The notes under the pieces were generated by a model. It saw nothing but the letters and a program-made list of their open reading frames with translations, was not told the origin of the DNA and ran no database searches. The position numbers and the translations under genes are program-made. Positions 17,297 to 26,284 of a DNA stretch of 64,000 nt are shown in pieces. The stretch is from Rhodopseudomonas pseudopalustris. GTDB lineage: Bacteria; Pseudomonadota; Alphaproteobacteria; Rhizobiales; Xanthobacteraceae. Location of the stretch: NCBI RefSeq assembly GCF_900110435.1, contig NZ_FODT01000002.1, forward strand, positions 124,001-188,000, in the 5' to 3' direction. The number at the start of each line of letters is the position of its first letter. Position 1 is the first letter of the stretch.

Positions 17297-18374
17297 CGCC
17301 GGCCTTTCGATGCGTCGCGATCAGCCGGACCCGATACAGGATCAGCGAGTCGCAAGCGAGCACGTAGAACAGCAGGATGCCCTGGATCACCCTTGTCATG
17401 TCCTGCGGGATCTTCATCGCGATCTGGGCCTGCTCGCCGCCGATGAAGGTCAGCGCCAGGAACAATCCCGCGGCGAGAATCGCGATCGGATTGAGCCGGC
17501 CGAGAAACGCCACGATGATCGCGGTGAAGCCATAACCCGGCGAGATCCCGGGCTGCAGGTGGCCGATCGGGCCGGCGACCTCGATGATGCCGGCAAGCCC
17601 CGCCAGCGCGCCGGAGATCGCGAAGGTGAACAGAACCAGCCGGTCGGCATTGAAGCCGCCGAACCGCGCGGCGCGCGGCGTCGCGCCGACGACGCGGATC
17701 TCGAAACCCTTCAGCGTCTTGCCGAGCAGGATCGCCGCGCCGATCACGAACAGGACGGTGAGGATCACGCCGACATGCAGACGGCTGCCCGCGATCAGCA
17801 GCGGCATGGTCGCGGCGGCGTCGAATTCGGCGGTGGTCGGGAAGTTGAAGCCGGCCGGATCGCGCCACGGTCCGCGCACCAGATAATCGAGCGCGAAGTC
17901 GGCGATGTAGACCAGCATCAGACTGATCAGGATTTCGCTGGCGCCGAACCGCACCTTGCACAGCGCCGGAATCAGCGCATAGAGCGCGCCCGCGGCCGCG
18001 CCGATCAGCAGCATCGCGGGCAGCAGCCATGGCCCGGTCTCGACGCCGTGCGTTTTCACCGCGAGCCAGCTTCCCGCCACCGCGCCGATCAGGAGCTGCC
18101 CTTCCGCGCCGATGTTCCAGACATTGGCGCGATAGCACAGCGCAAGCCCGACCGCGATCATCACCAGCGGCGACGCCTTGACCGCAATCTCCTGCAGCGA
18201 ATAGGCGTCGGTCCAGGGCGCAACGAAGTACACATGCAGCGCCGCCAGCGGATCCTTGCCGAGCGCCGCGAACAAGGCGGCCATGGTCACGATCGTCAGC
18301 ACGACCGCGATCAGCGGCGACAGCGCCGCGATCGCCGTCGAACGCTCGGCGCGCCGTTCAAGCAGGAATTGCAT
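17283..18374 (-). CDS. BMP/nucleoside-type ABC transporter permease (first subunit)
   Basis: 363 residues from ATG 18374; a second in-frame start lies three codons upstream at 18383. About nine to ten membrane helices, with CYRANVWNIGAEGQLLIGAV and the ISPGYGFTAIIVAFLGRLNPI block typical of YufP/NupB permeases. The start overlaps the end of the ATPase gene by 17 bp and its own end overlaps the next permease, so the transporter is translationally coupled. Substrate inferred as nucleosides from the family. Confidence 0.87.
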   Translation of the reverse strand: MQFLLERRAERSTAIAALSPLIAVVLTIVTMAALFAALGKDPLAALHVYFVAPWTDAYSLQEIAVKASPLVMIAVGLALCYRANVWNIGAEGQLLIGAVAGSWLAVKTHGVETGPWLLPAMLLIGAAAGALYALIPALCKVRFGASEILISLMLVYIADFALDYLVRGPWRDPAGFNFPTTAEFDAAATMPLLIAGSRLHVGVILTVLFVIGAAILLGKTLKGFEIRVVGATPRAARFGGFNADRLVLFTFAISGALAGLAGIIEVAGPIGHLQPGISPGYGFTAIIVAFLGRLNPIAILAAGLFLALTFIGGEQAQIAMKIPQDMTRVIQGILLFYVLACDSLILYRVRLIATHRKAGDGHV

Positions 18375-19977
18375 CGTGCACACTCTGTTGCGGCCAGCCG
18401 CTGCCGCCCATCAGAAGCCCGAGCTGCTCGCGACCGGTCTCGGCCGCGGCCAGCGGCGGCGACAGCCGGCCGTGATACATCACCGCGATGCTGTCGGCGA
18501 TTTCGAGCAGTTCGTCGAGGTCCTGGCTGATCACCAGCACCGCCGCGCCGCCTGCGGCGAGATCGATCAGCGCCTGCCGGATCGCCGCGGCCGCGCCGGC
18601 GTCGAGCCCCCAGCTCGGCTGGTTGACCACCAGCAGCTTCGGCTGACGCAGAATTTCGCGGCCGACGATGAATTTCTGCAGATTGCCGCCGGACAATCGC
18701 TCGGCCTCCGGATCGCGCTGAGCCTTGCGCACTCCGAATGCTGCAGTGACCTGATCGACGAGGCCGAGCAGGGCGGCCTGATCGACGAAACCGCGCCGCA
18801 CCACGCCGGGATCGGCGTGGCTCGTGAGCAGCGCGTTTTCGGACAGCCGCATCGTTGGCACGGTGGCGTGGCCGAGCCGTTGCTCCGGGATGAAAGCGGC
18901 GCCGAGCCGGCGTCGCGCCGTGATCGACAGATCGCCGGCCGCCTGTCCGTCGATCAGGATCGTGCGCGCCTCGTCGAGCGGCGCTTCGCCGGACAGGGCC
19001 GCGAACAATTCGTCCTGGCCGTTGCCGGCGACGCCCGCGATGCCGACGATCTCGCCGCCGCGCAGCTGCAGATCGATCTGTTTCAGCGTCATGCCGTGCG
19101 GATCGTCGGGCGCAAGGCTGAGCCCGGTCACAACGAGGCGCGGCGCGCCGATGCTGTGGCCGGGCTGCGGCTTCGGTGGGATCACGTCGACGCCGACCAT
19201 CATCCGCGCCAGCGACGCCGCGGTCTCGGCGCGCGGGTCGCAGGCGGCGACGACGCGACCGGCGCGCAGGATCGTGGCGGTGTCGCACAGCCGCTTCACC
19301 TCTTCGAGCTTGTGGGAGATGTAGAGCAGCGCGCGGCCATCGGCCCGCAATTGCTCCAGCACATCGAACAGCCGGTCGGCTTCGGCCGGCGTCAGCACCG
19401 CGGTCGGCTCGTCGAGGATCAGGAATTGCGGGTCCTGCATCAGCGCGCGGACGATTTCGATCCGCTGCCGCTCGCCGACCGACAGCCGCCACACCTCGCG
19501 CTTCGGATCGAGCGGCAGCCCGTAGCGTTCGGCGATCTGCGCCAGCCGTCTCGATAGGATGTCGAGTGATTCACCGCCGCGCTGTCCGAGCGCGACGTTC
19601 TCGGCGACGGTGAGATTGTCGAACAGCGCGAAATGCTGCGAGACGAGGCCGATGCCACAGGCCTGCGCATCGGCCGGGCCGGCGGGCGCGAACGGCGCGC
19701 CGCGCCAGCGCATCGCGCCGTCGTCCGGCTGGATCAGCCCGCAGATGGTTTTGACCAGCGTCGACTTGCCGGCGCCGTTCTCGCCGAGCAGCGCATGGAT
19801 CTGGCCCGGCGCGATCGCGATATCGATCGCCGAATTGGCGGTGAAATCGCCATAGCGCTTGGTCAGGCCGAGGCCCTGAAACAGCGGCGGACGCTCCGGC
19901 GGCGCTGCCGCAGAGGCGTCGGATGGGCGATCTTGAGACGAAGACGGGTAATTCAATTGGGGGCTACGCTCTTCCAA
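18358..19977 (-). CDS. BMP/nucleoside-type ABC transporter ATP-binding protein (two NBDs)
   Basis: 539 residues with two ABC domains. NBD1 has Walker A GENGAGKST (about 68-76), signature LSVGERQR and Walker B FLILDEP, so it is catalytic. NBD2 has a non-canonical Walker A (GVAGNGQDE, no GKS/T), signature LSGGNLQK and a Walker B-position LLVVNQPSWGLD with Asp and Glu replaced by Asn and Gln. A degenerate second site is usual for this family. It is the first gene of the importer operon; the promoter should lie in 19978-20083, facing the small membrane protein gene. Confidence 0.87.
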   Translation of the reverse strand: MEERSPQLNYPSSSQDRPSDASAAAPPERPPLFQGLGLTKRYGDFTANSAIDIAIAPGQIHALLGENGAGKSTLVKTICGLIQPDDGAMRWRGAPFAPAGPADAQACGIGLVSQHFALFDNLTVAENVALGQRGGESLDILSRRLAQIAERYGLPLDPKREVWRLSVGERQRIEIVRALMQDPQFLILDEPTAVLTPAEADRLFDVLEQLRADGRALLYISHKLEEVKRLCDTATILRAGRVVAACDPRAETAASLARMMVGVDVIPPKPQPGHSIGAPRLVVTGLSLAPDDPHGMTLKQIDLQLRGGEIVGIAGVAGNGQDELFAALSGEAPLDEARTILIDGQAAGDLSITARRRLGAAFIPEQRLGHATVPTMRLSENALLTSHADPGVVRRGFVDQAALLGLVDQVTAAFGVRKAQRDPEAERLSGGNLQKFIVGREILRQPKLLVVNQPSWGLDAGAAAAIRQALIDLAAGGAAVLVISQDLDELLEIADSIAVMYHGRLSPPLAAAETGREQLGLLMGGSGWPQQSVHDAIPA

Positions 19978-20083
19978 TCGGCGGGGTTTTTCGCAATCTA
20001 TCGGAAAAGCGCTGCAGGCGCGAAGCCGTCATTCGATCGTCGGCTTCCCGCGATAGGTCAAACATAGTAGTCAGGACAACAGA

Positions 20084-20368
20084 ATGGCTGTCAGGTTGAT
20101 CATCTTCTGGCTGGCGTTGGCCGCGGTCTCGGGCTGGGTCGCGTGGTTCTTGGCGCGCGCGCCGCGCCGGGCGCTGTGGGTCCGGATCGTGATCGCCGCC
20201 CTGTTGCTGGTCGCCTGCGCGGCCTCGTTTCTGATGTACGGCGCCGATCTCGAGAAGAATCTGGGATCGGTCGTGCTGTATTTCCTGGTGTGGGGCTCGG
20301 TGTTCGGCCTGTCGGCCGCCTGCGCAGGCACCATTCTCGGCACCCTGATCGCCCTGCTGATCGGCTGA
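20084..20368 (+). CDS. Small hypothetical membrane protein, three helices
   Basis: 94 residues, nearly all hydrophobic: helices at about 4-23, 32-51 and 63-93 with the basic linker ARAPRRALWVR between the first two. No motif I recognise. The ATG follows CAGGACAACAG, a weak ribosome site. Divergent from the nucleoside importer operon. Coding is supported by helix pattern, basic positive-inside loop and lack of overlap with other genes; function unknown. Confidence 0.6.
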   Translation: MAVRLIIFWLALAAVSGWVAWFLARAPRRALWVRIVIAALLLVACAASFLMYGADLEKNLGSVVLYFLVWGSVFGLSAACAGTILGTLIALLIG

Positions 20369-20603
20369 CCGGCGCCGATCGCCATTCATCGTCCCGTCCT
20401 TCCTCGCTTTGACATGCGCCTTGCCGATCGTGCGATCGATTCCGAGATCGCGGATCACGCGAACGCGTCGCATTGTCTTCGCCGAACTCATTGTACGACA
20501 GCGCGCCGAAGCCGGACGAATTGTCGCTGCCGTGCGAAAATCGGAACCCCGCCGATGTGGAACCGTTAGCCTTCCTGAACTCGCATAAGAGAAGGAGACG
20601 ATA

Positions 20604-21029
20604 ATGAAGATGTCACGCACGCTGTCGGCCATGGCGCTGATCGCCGGATCGCTGGCCATGGCGGCGGCTCCGGTCGCTGCCGCGCCGATGATGGTCGGCC
20701 CGCAATCAACCGCCGCGGCGTCGGACGTCCAGCAGGTGCAGTACCGCCACGGCTGGCACGGGCATCACGGCGGCTTTCATGGCCATCACGGTGGCTGGCA
20801 CGGGCACCGCGGCCATCATCACCACCACGGCCATGGTTGGGGTCCGGGCGCGGCGATCGGCGGCCTCGCGGTCGGCGCGATCATCGGCGGCGCCATCGCC
20901 AGCAGCCAGGCCCAGGCCCAGGCGCGCGGCAGCGACGCGGTCGCTTATTGTTCGCAGCGCTTCAGGTCGTATGACCCGGCGTCGGGAACGTATCTCGGCT
21001 ATGACGGGATGCGTCATTCCTGCCCGTAA
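20604..21029 (+). CDS. BA14K-family secreted protein with histidine/glycine-rich region
   Basis: 141 residues. A signal peptide (about 1-27, cleavage after AAA), then a His/Gly/Trp-rich stretch (about 48-78, more than 15 histidines), a glycine-alanine helix (about 83-105) and the C-terminal BA14K motif YCSQRFRSYDPASGTYLGYDG. BA14K is a Brucella immunoreactive protein with lectin-like behaviour; family members are small envelope proteins of Rhizobiales. The His-rich part could bind Zn, Cu or Ni. A strong ribosome site (AAGGAG) precedes the ATG and a strong terminator follows, so it is a single-gene unit. Confidence 0.82.
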   Translation: MKMSRTLSAMALIAGSLAMAAAPVAAAPMMVGPQSTAAASDVQQVQYRHGWHGHHGGFHGHHGGWHGHRGHHHHHGHGWGPGAAIGGLAVGAIIGGAIASSQAQAQARGSDAVAYCSQRFRSYDPASGTYLGYDGMRHSCP

Positions 21030-21050
21030 GATCCGGGCGATCTGAACACG

Positions 21051-21084
21051 AAAGCCGCGCGGGAGGTCCCGCGCGGCTTTTTTT
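21051..21084 (+). terminator. Rho-independent terminator after the BA14K gene
   Basis: Thirteen-base perfect stem (AAAGCCGCGCGGG with CCCGCGCGGCTTT), four-base loop AGGT, and a run of seven T from 21078. It lies 21 bp after the stop and is the best intrinsic terminator in the window. Confidence 0.92.
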
Positions 21085-21087
21085 CCT

Positions 21088-21147
21088 GATCATGCGTTCT
21101 CGAGCAGGATCTTTCCGAAAACCGGCGTCCAGTTTTCGGGATCATGC
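21088..21147. repeat. Intergenic palindromic repeat, family B, copy 1
   Basis: Contains the inverted repeat CCGAAAAC (21115-21122) and GTTTTCGG (21132-21139) and ends GGGATCATGC. It shares its right half with the element at 27524-27573. Lies between convergent genes. Confidence 0.6.
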
Positions 21148-21153
21148 TGAGGG

Positions 21154-22545
21154 TCAGTCGGCGCCTTCTTCTTCGTCCCCGGACGCGGTCCGGCTGTCGA
21201 CGAAGTACTTGATCGCAGCGATCAGCACGACGAAGGTCGCAATCCAGACGATCCGCGAGCCGTAGCGGTCGTGCGGTCCCGAAATCACACCGCAGATCAC
21301 CGCATTGCCGAGCAGCGAGGTCGCGACGAAGCCGGCCAGCAGCGAGACGTCGTCGAGTTCGCGCCGCCACAACGCCCGGCCGAGGATCGCCAGCAGCAGC
21401 GCCATCGAGCCGAGTGCCACCGGCACGTGCACCCAGTTCACCGCGTTGAAATTGATGTCCCAATGCTGCTGCCGCGCGGCGCGCATGGTCGGGCCCTGGT
21501 TCGGCATATAGCGCTCGATGATGCCGTAGGTGTGCGGGATCCAGCCATTGGTGCCTTCGCCGGTGCCGACATGAACGAGCTGATCCCATGTCGCCTTGGC
21601 GGCGGCCTTGGCCTGGATCCACGGATAGGCGGTCAGCGCCTTGCGGGAGATGTACTCCATCTCGTCGCTCAGCCCCTCGAAGCGGCCGAGCTTGTCGAAC
21701 ATGTTGTTGCCGCCCCACAGGAAGTCGTCGCCGGTCGGCGGCAACTCGTTGCGATAGGGGCAGAGCTTGAGCTTCACGGTCGCGCAATGGTCGTCGAGAT
21801 AGCGCTTGACGATGCCGTCCTGCAGCATCCGGCCGAAGGCGACGCTGGAGCCGCCCGGGGTCCAGGCCACGGTCCCCGACAGCGCGTAGTTGGTGGCGAG
21901 CAGCAGCAGCGAGCCTGCGACCACGGTCATGCTGCCCTGAGCCAGGCCGGCCGCCGACAGTCGGCCGCGCAGGAACGGCAGCGCGAGCCAGCCGGCGCAG
22001 CACAGCCCGGTCAGCACGCCGACGGTGGCGCTGTGGGTCGCCGCGGCGAAGGTGGTGAAGGCGAACAGCAGGACCTTCTCGATCGTCGAGGTGCGGTCGC
22101 GGAAAGCCACCAGCAGAAACAGCGTCAGCACCGACAGGCCGGCGAAGATGTCGGTCAGCAACATGCTGGTGATCCACGGCAGCGCCGTGGTGGCGACCAG
22201 CGCGACGCCGATCGCCGCCAGCCGGAACGGCCGTGTGATACCGAACACCCGCAAAGTCAGTTGCAGGACCCAAAGCGTAATGATCGCCTGGAAGGCGAGG
22301 TTGATCCAGAACTGCGAGGATTCGCCGAGATGTAAATAGATGCCGTAGGTGGTCGACCGGCTCGGAACCAGATAGCCCTCGTACCAGCGCGCCAGATAAC
22401 CGCCGGTGTCGTATTGGAGCAGCGGGTAACCGTTCCACAGCGCGGGCGCGAGCAGCAGCAGCGGCAGCCCGAACATCGCGATGCGCGCGGACATGGCAAG
22501 GCGCGACTGCGCAGCGAGGCCTTTGGTTTGAACGGAAGTTTCCAT
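21154..22545 (-). CDS. Polytopic membrane protein, possible GT-C type glycosyltransferase
   Basis: 463 residues. About nine to ten hydrophobic helices, with an early periplasmic loop carrying LLQYDTGGYLARWYEGYL shortly after TM1. An acidic residue there is the usual active-site feature of GT-C enzymes, which use lipid-linked sugar donors. A long soluble loop (about 235-345) has three cysteines and many Trp/Tyr/His. The C-terminus is acidic (DEEEGAD). I do not recognise a named family, so GT-C is a suggestion. The ATG has no good ribosome site, and its upstream leader holds the 15-bp tandem repeat at 22594-22728. Confidence 0.55.
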   Translation of the reverse strand: METSVQTKGLAAQSRLAMSARIAMFGLPLLLLAPALWNGYPLLQYDTGGYLARWYEGYLVPSRSTTYGIYLHLGESSQFWINLAFQAIITLWVLQLTLRVFGITRPFRLAAIGVALVATTALPWITSMLLTDIFAGLSVLTLFLLVAFRDRTSTIEKVLLFAFTTFAAATHSATVGVLTGLCCAGWLALPFLRGRLSAAGLAQGSMTVVAGSLLLLATNYALSGTVAWTPGGSSVAFGRMLQDGIVKRYLDDHCATVKLKLCPYRNELPPTGDDFLWGGNNMFDKLGRFEGLSDEMEYISRKALTAYPWIQAKAAAKATWDQLVHVGTGEGTNGWIPHTYGIIERYMPNQGPTMRAARQQHWDINFNAVNWVHVPVALGSMALLLAILGRALWRRELDDVSLLAGFVATSLLGNAVICGVISGPHDRYGSRIVWIATFVVLIAAIKYFVDSRTASGDEEEGAD

Positions 22546-22593
22546 GTCGATGGGGCTGTCAGCTGTTCTCTACTGCGATCGCGCGACTGAATA

Positions 22594-22728
22594 TGGCAGG
22601 CTCAGATAGGGCAGGCTCAGATAGGGCAGGCTCAGATAGGGCTGGCTCGGATAGGGCAGGCATGGATATAGCAAGTATGGATCTGGCGGGCTTGAATATC
22701 GAAAGCATAAATATCCCAGCTTGGATAT
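22594..22728. repeat. 15-bp tandem repeat (minisatellite), about nine degrading units
   Basis: Units of type GGGCAGGCTCAGATA start at 22594, 22609, 22624, 22639 and 22654 (identical or nearly so), then 22669, 22684, 22699 and 22714 with growing divergence. Because the unit is a multiple of three, frames stay open on both strands (AGSDR on plus, LSEPA on minus). The array begins 48 bp upstream of the membrane-protein ATG at 22545. Confidence 0.85.
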
Positions 22729-23088
22729 CCCAGGAATGGCGTGCCCGCAACGAAGCGGGTAACTCACTTGCAGCACCGTAATCATTCCTGCTGATCCGAC
22801 AGATTGGGCGCGATCAGCGAGCTTGGCCGTCCGGCCGGTGTAATTGCTTGCAACTAAGGTGGCTTTATGTCCGGTCCGCTCGCCGATGGCTCCCCGATCG
22901 GACCGAACGAACCTACGTTACCGTTGATGAACGAACGCTGACTATCCTGTCCGGGGGCGCCGAAGCGAGCTATGGCTGTCGGCCGGATCGGCTATAACTC
23001 CCCCGCTAAGACCTCTGGCGGCGGCCACAGCCACCCCGGCTTGTGGGAATTCCGGCCGCGGCCGCAAAGCGTGCCCGAAAGGACGGGA
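22729..23088. other. Intergenic stretch before polyphosphate kinase 2; no gene seen
   Basis: About 360 bp with no credible coding frame. An in-frame ATG at 22972 would extend PPK2 by 39 residues but lacks a ribosome site and reads as low-quality sequence. The PPK2 promoter should lie here. Confidence 0.5.
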
Positions 23089-23958
23089 ATGAAGATCAGG
23101 ACCAAGCAGTTTCGGGTCGAGGAAGGCGCCAAGGTCGATCTCGGCAAATGGCCCACTCTGGTCGAACCGGCCTATGAGTCGAAGGAAAACTACCAGGAAA
23201 TGCTCCGCAGCTATGTCGCGCACCTGGCCGAGCAGCAGAAACTGCTCTACGCCAGCAACCGCCACGCGGTCCTGCTGATCTTCCAGGCGATGGACGCCGC
23301 CGGCAAGGACGGCGTGATCCAGCACGTGATGTCCGGGGTCAATCCGCAGGGCTGTCAGGTGTTCAGCTTCAAGCACCCCAGCGCGACGGAGCTGCGCCAC
23401 GACTTCCTGTGGCGCACCACCCGCGATCTTCCGGAACGCGGCCGGATCGGCATCTTCAACCGCTCCTACTACGAAGAGGTGCTGATCGTTCGAGTCCATC
23501 CGGAGATCCTGCAAAGCCAAGCGTTTCCGAGCGATGCGCATCATGGCAAGCATTTCTGGGACAAGCGCTATCGCTCGATCCGCGATCTCGAGCAGCATCT
23601 CCACGCCAACGGCACGCGGATCATGAAGTTCTTTCTGCATCTGTCCAAGGAGGAGCAGCGCAAGCGCTTCCTGGCGCGGATCGACGAGCCTGCGAAGAAC
23701 TGGAAGTTCAGCGCCGCCGATATCGAGGAGCGCAAATATTGGGACGACTATATGGACGCCTACGAGCACTGCCTCAGCGAAACCAGCTCCGAGGACGCGC
23801 CGTGGTATATCGTTCCGGCGGATGACAAGCAGAACACCCGGCTGATCGTGTCGCAGATCATTCTCGAAACGGTCGAGGACCTGAAGATGACGTATCCCGA
23901 GACCTCTCCGGCGCGGCGAAAGGAGCTCTTGAAACTGCGGCGTCAGTTGGCGAAGTAG
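23089..23958 (+). CDS. ppk2: Polyphosphate kinase 2 family protein (polyphosphate:nucleotide phosphotransferase)
   Basis: 289 residues from ATG 23089, chosen for the AAGGACGGGA ribosome site and because PPK2 proteins begin near here. Single PPK2 domain with P-loop [10 protein letters not shown] (66-75), the [12 protein letters not shown] block (121-132) and a lid region with [17 protein letters not shown]. One-domain members phosphorylate ADP or AMP (or GDP) from polyphosphate. The sequence looks closest to the polyphosphate:AMP/ADP-type subgroup, but the class is not certain without alignment. It precedes the FabI-PTA-AckA genes by 110 bp. Confidence 0.88.
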   Translation: MKIRTKQFRVEEGAKVDLGKWPTLVEPAYESKENYQEMLRSYVAHLAEQQKLLYASNRHAVLLIFQAMDAAGKDGVIQHVMSGVNPQGCQVFSFKHPSATELRHDFLWRTTRDLPERGRIGIFNRSYYEEVLIVRVHPEILQSQAFPSDAHHGKHFWDKRYRSIRDLEQHLHANGTRIMKFFLHLSKEEQRKRFLARIDEPAKNWKFSAADIEERKYWDDYMDAYEHCLSETSSEDAPWYIVPADDKQNTRLIVSQIILETVEDLKMTYPETSPARRKELLKLRRQLAK

Positions 23959-24068
23959 GCCGCCGCGTCGGCCCGTGCCTGCCCGCGCTGGTGTGACGCG
24001 CGACCATTCGCGGTTGGTCAAGCGCTCTGGTCACGCGGATGACACATCGGGCGGGTTAGGGAGTCGCA

Positions 24069-24845
24069 ATGACGCTGCATGGTAAGACGCTGCACGGTAA
24101 AAAGGGACTGGTGGTCGGGATCGCCAACGCGGACAGCATCGCTTTCGGCTGCGCCCGTGCGTTCCGCGACGCCGGCGCCGAACTCGCCGTTACCTATCTC
24201 AACGACAAGGCGAAGCCGTATGTCGGGCCGCTGGCGGAGCAGCTGCAGAGCCCGATCGTCGTCCCCTGCGACGTGCGCGAGCCGGGGCAGCTCGAGGCGG
24301 TGTTCGCGCAGATCGGCGAGCGATGGGGCCGGCTCGACTTTCTGCTGCATTCGATCGCCTTCGCGCCGAAGGATGACCTGCAAGGCCGGGTGGTCGATTG
24401 CTCGCAGGCCGGCTTCGCGATGGCGATGGATGTGTCCTGCCATTCCTTCATCCGGATGGCGCGGCTGGCCGAGCCGCTGATGCCAGATGGCGGCTGCCTG
24501 TTGACGGTATCTTTTTACGGCTCCGAGAAGGTGGTCGAAGACTACAATCTGATGGGGCCGGTGAAGGCCGCGCTGGAAAGCTCGGTGCGCTATATGGCGG
24601 CGGAGCTGGCGCCGAAGCGCATCCGCGTCCATGCGCTGTCGCCCGGGCCGCTGAAGACCCGCGCCGCCTCCGGCATCGCGCGTTTCGACGAACTGCTGGA
24701 GCGGACCCGCGCCCGCGCTCCCGCGCACAATCTCGTCAGCATCGAAGACGTCGGCAACGTCGCGACCTTCCTGGTCGGCGACGGCGCCAGCGCGCTGACC
24801 GGCAATATCGAATACATCGACGCGGGCTATCACGTCGTCGGCTGA
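24069..24845 (+). CDS. fabI: Enoyl-[acyl-carrier-protein] reductase (NADH), FabI type
   Basis: 258 residues. SDR fold with the FabI glycine motif VVGIANADSIAFGCA (about 15-29) and the FabI active site: Tyr150 and the Tyr159-X6-Lys166 pair in DYNLMGPVK. A SIAFAP strand sits at about 95-100. It reduces trans-2-enoyl-ACP in fatty acid elongation. Position in an operon with a PTA fusion and acetate kinase suggests a second, specialised FabI rather than the housekeeping copy. The first codons contain a 15-bp tandem duplication giving TLHGKTLHGK. GGGAG lies six bases before the ATG. Confidence 0.9.
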   Translation: MTLHGKTLHGKKGLVVGIANADSIAFGCARAFRDAGAELAVTYLNDKAKPYVGPLAEQLQSPIVVPCDVREPGQLEAVFAQIGERWGRLDFLLHSIAFAPKDDLQGRVVDCSQAGFAMAMDVSCHSFIRMARLAEPLMPDGGCLLTVSFYGSEKVVEDYNLMGPVKAALESSVRYMAAELAPKRIRVHALSPGPLKTRAASGIARFDELLERTRARAPAHNLVSIEDVGNVATFLVGDGASALTGNIEYIDAGYHVVG

Positions 24846-24865
24846 TCCGCCGGCTGGAGAATCTC

Positions 24866-26284
24866 ATGGAGCAGATCCAGAACCGCACCTTTGACGAGAT
24901 CGCGGTGGGGGACACCGCGAGCCTGGTGCGGACGCTGACCTATCGCGACATCGAGGTGTTCGCGGTGATGTCGGGCGACGTCAATCCGATGCATGTCGAC
25001 GCCGCCTTCGCCAAAAGCGATCAATTCCATCAGGTGGTGGCGCACGGCATGTGGGGCGGGTCGCTGATCTCGACCCTGCTCGGCACGCAACTTCCCGGCC
25101 CCGGCACGATCTATCTCGACCAGTCGCTGCGTTTCGTTCGCCCGGTGCTGCTCGGCGACACCGTCACCGTCTCCGTCAAGGTGAAGGAGAAGAACGAGGC
25201 GAAGAAGCGGTTGCTGCTGGATTGCCGCGCCACCAATCAGAGAGGCGAGGAGGTGATCGTCGGCCTCGCCGAGGTGCTCGCTCCGGTCGAGAAGATCTCC
25301 CGCCCACGCGTGCATCTGCCGGAGATCGATCTGCACCCGGCGGCGCGGCGCTACGAACGGCTGATCGAGATGACGCAGGGGCTGGAGCCGTTGCGCGTCG
25401 CGGTGGTGCATCCGGTCGATCCGCCCTCGCTGCTCGGCGCCGTCGAGGCGGCGCGCGCCGGGCTGATCGTGCCGGTGCTGGTCGGCCCCGATGCGAGGAT
25501 CCGCGCCGCAGCCGCCCAGGCCGAGGTCGATCTGTCGCATTTCGACATCGTCGCGACCGAGCACAGCGACGCCGCGGCTGCAGCCGCGGTGGCGCTGGCG
25601 CGCGCCGGCAAGGTCGAGGCGCTGATGAAGGGCGCGCTGCATACCGACGAACTGATGCGCGCGGTGGTCGATCCGGCGCGTGGATTGCGCACCGCGCGGC
25701 GCATCAGCCACGTCTATGCGATCGATGCGCCGGACTATCCGCGGGCGCTGCTGGTCACCGACGCCGCGATCAACATCTACCCGACACTGACCGACAAGCG
25801 CGACATCATCCAGAACGCGATCGATCTGGCGCACGCGCTCGGCATCGGCCAGCCGCGGGTGGCGATCCTGTCGGCGGTCGAGACCGTCACCGAGAGCATC
25901 CGCTCGACGCTCGACGCCGCGGCGCTGTGCAAGATGGCCGAGCGCGGCCAGATCACCGGCGGCATTCTCGACGGACCTTTGGCGTTCGACAATGCGGTGT
26001 CGGCCGAGGCGGCCAAGACCAAGGGTATCGTCTCGCCGGTCGCCGGCCGCGCCGATATCTTCGTGGTGCCCGACCTCGAGGCCGGCAACATGCTGGCCAA
26101 GCAGCTCGAATATCTCGCCCGCGCGCATGTTGCCGGCATCGTGCTCGGCGCGCGCGTCCCGATCATCCTCACCAGCCGCGCCGACAAGACCCTGGCCCGG
26201 CTCGGCTCCTGCGCGATCGCGCTGCTGGTCGCGCGCCACAGGACGGCGGCGCTGCCCAGCGTGTCGTCCGGAGGCGCGGCATGA
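24866..26284 (+). CDS. Fusion protein: MaoC-like enoyl-CoA hydratase plus phosphate acetyl/butyryltransferase
   Basis: 472 residues from ATG 24866, with CTGGAGA just upstream. Residues 1 to about 150 are a MaoC hotdog domain with the hydratase motif SGDVNPMHVDAAFA (catalytic Asp/His type). Residues about 165-470 are a PTA/PTB domain with EALMKGALHTDELM and GILDGPLAFDNAVS. The first half hydrates enoyl-CoA; the second interconverts acyl-CoA and acyl-phosphate. It is followed with a 4-bp overlap by acetate kinase, completing an acyl-CoA to acyl-phosphate to acid plus ATP route. This architecture is known in rhizobia. Confidence 0.88.
   Translation: MEQIQNRTFDEIAVGDTASLVRTLTYRDIEVFAVMSGDVNPMHVDAAFAKSDQFHQVVAHGMWGGSLISTLLGTQLPGPGTIYLDQSLRFVRPVLLGDTVTVSVKVKEKNEAKKRLLLDCRATNQRGEEVIVGLAEVLAPVEKISRPRVHLPEIDLHPAARRYERLIEMTQGLEPLRVAVVHPVDPPSLLGAVEAARAGLIVPVLVGPDARIRAAAAQAEVDLSHFDIVATEHSDAAAAAAVALARAGKVEALMKGALHTDELMRAVVDPARGLRTARRISHVYAIDAPDYPRALLVTDAAINIYPTLTDKRDIIQNAIDLAHALGIGQPRVAILSAVETVTESIRSTLDAAALCKMAERGQITGGILDGPLAFDNAVSAEAAKTKGIVSPVAGRADIFVVPDLEAGNMLAKQLEYLARAHVAGIVLGARVPIILTSRADKTLARLGSCAIALLVARHRTAALPSVSSGGAA

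Noticed and set aside
22594..22728. Possible CRISPR array
   Set aside because: Units are contiguous with no spacers and only 15 bp long; no cas genes nearby.
22593..22781. Small ORF with AGSDR repeats resembling pentapeptide repeats, and LSEPA ORF on the other strand
   Set aside because: All frames stay open because the DNA unit is 15 bp; there is no ribosome site and the repeat decays at the DNA level. Treated as a minisatellite, not a gene.
23980..24068. Pho box before fabI
   Set aside because: A GTGTCATCCGCGTGACC pattern on the minus strand matches only one half of the direct-repeat consensus; not convincing.
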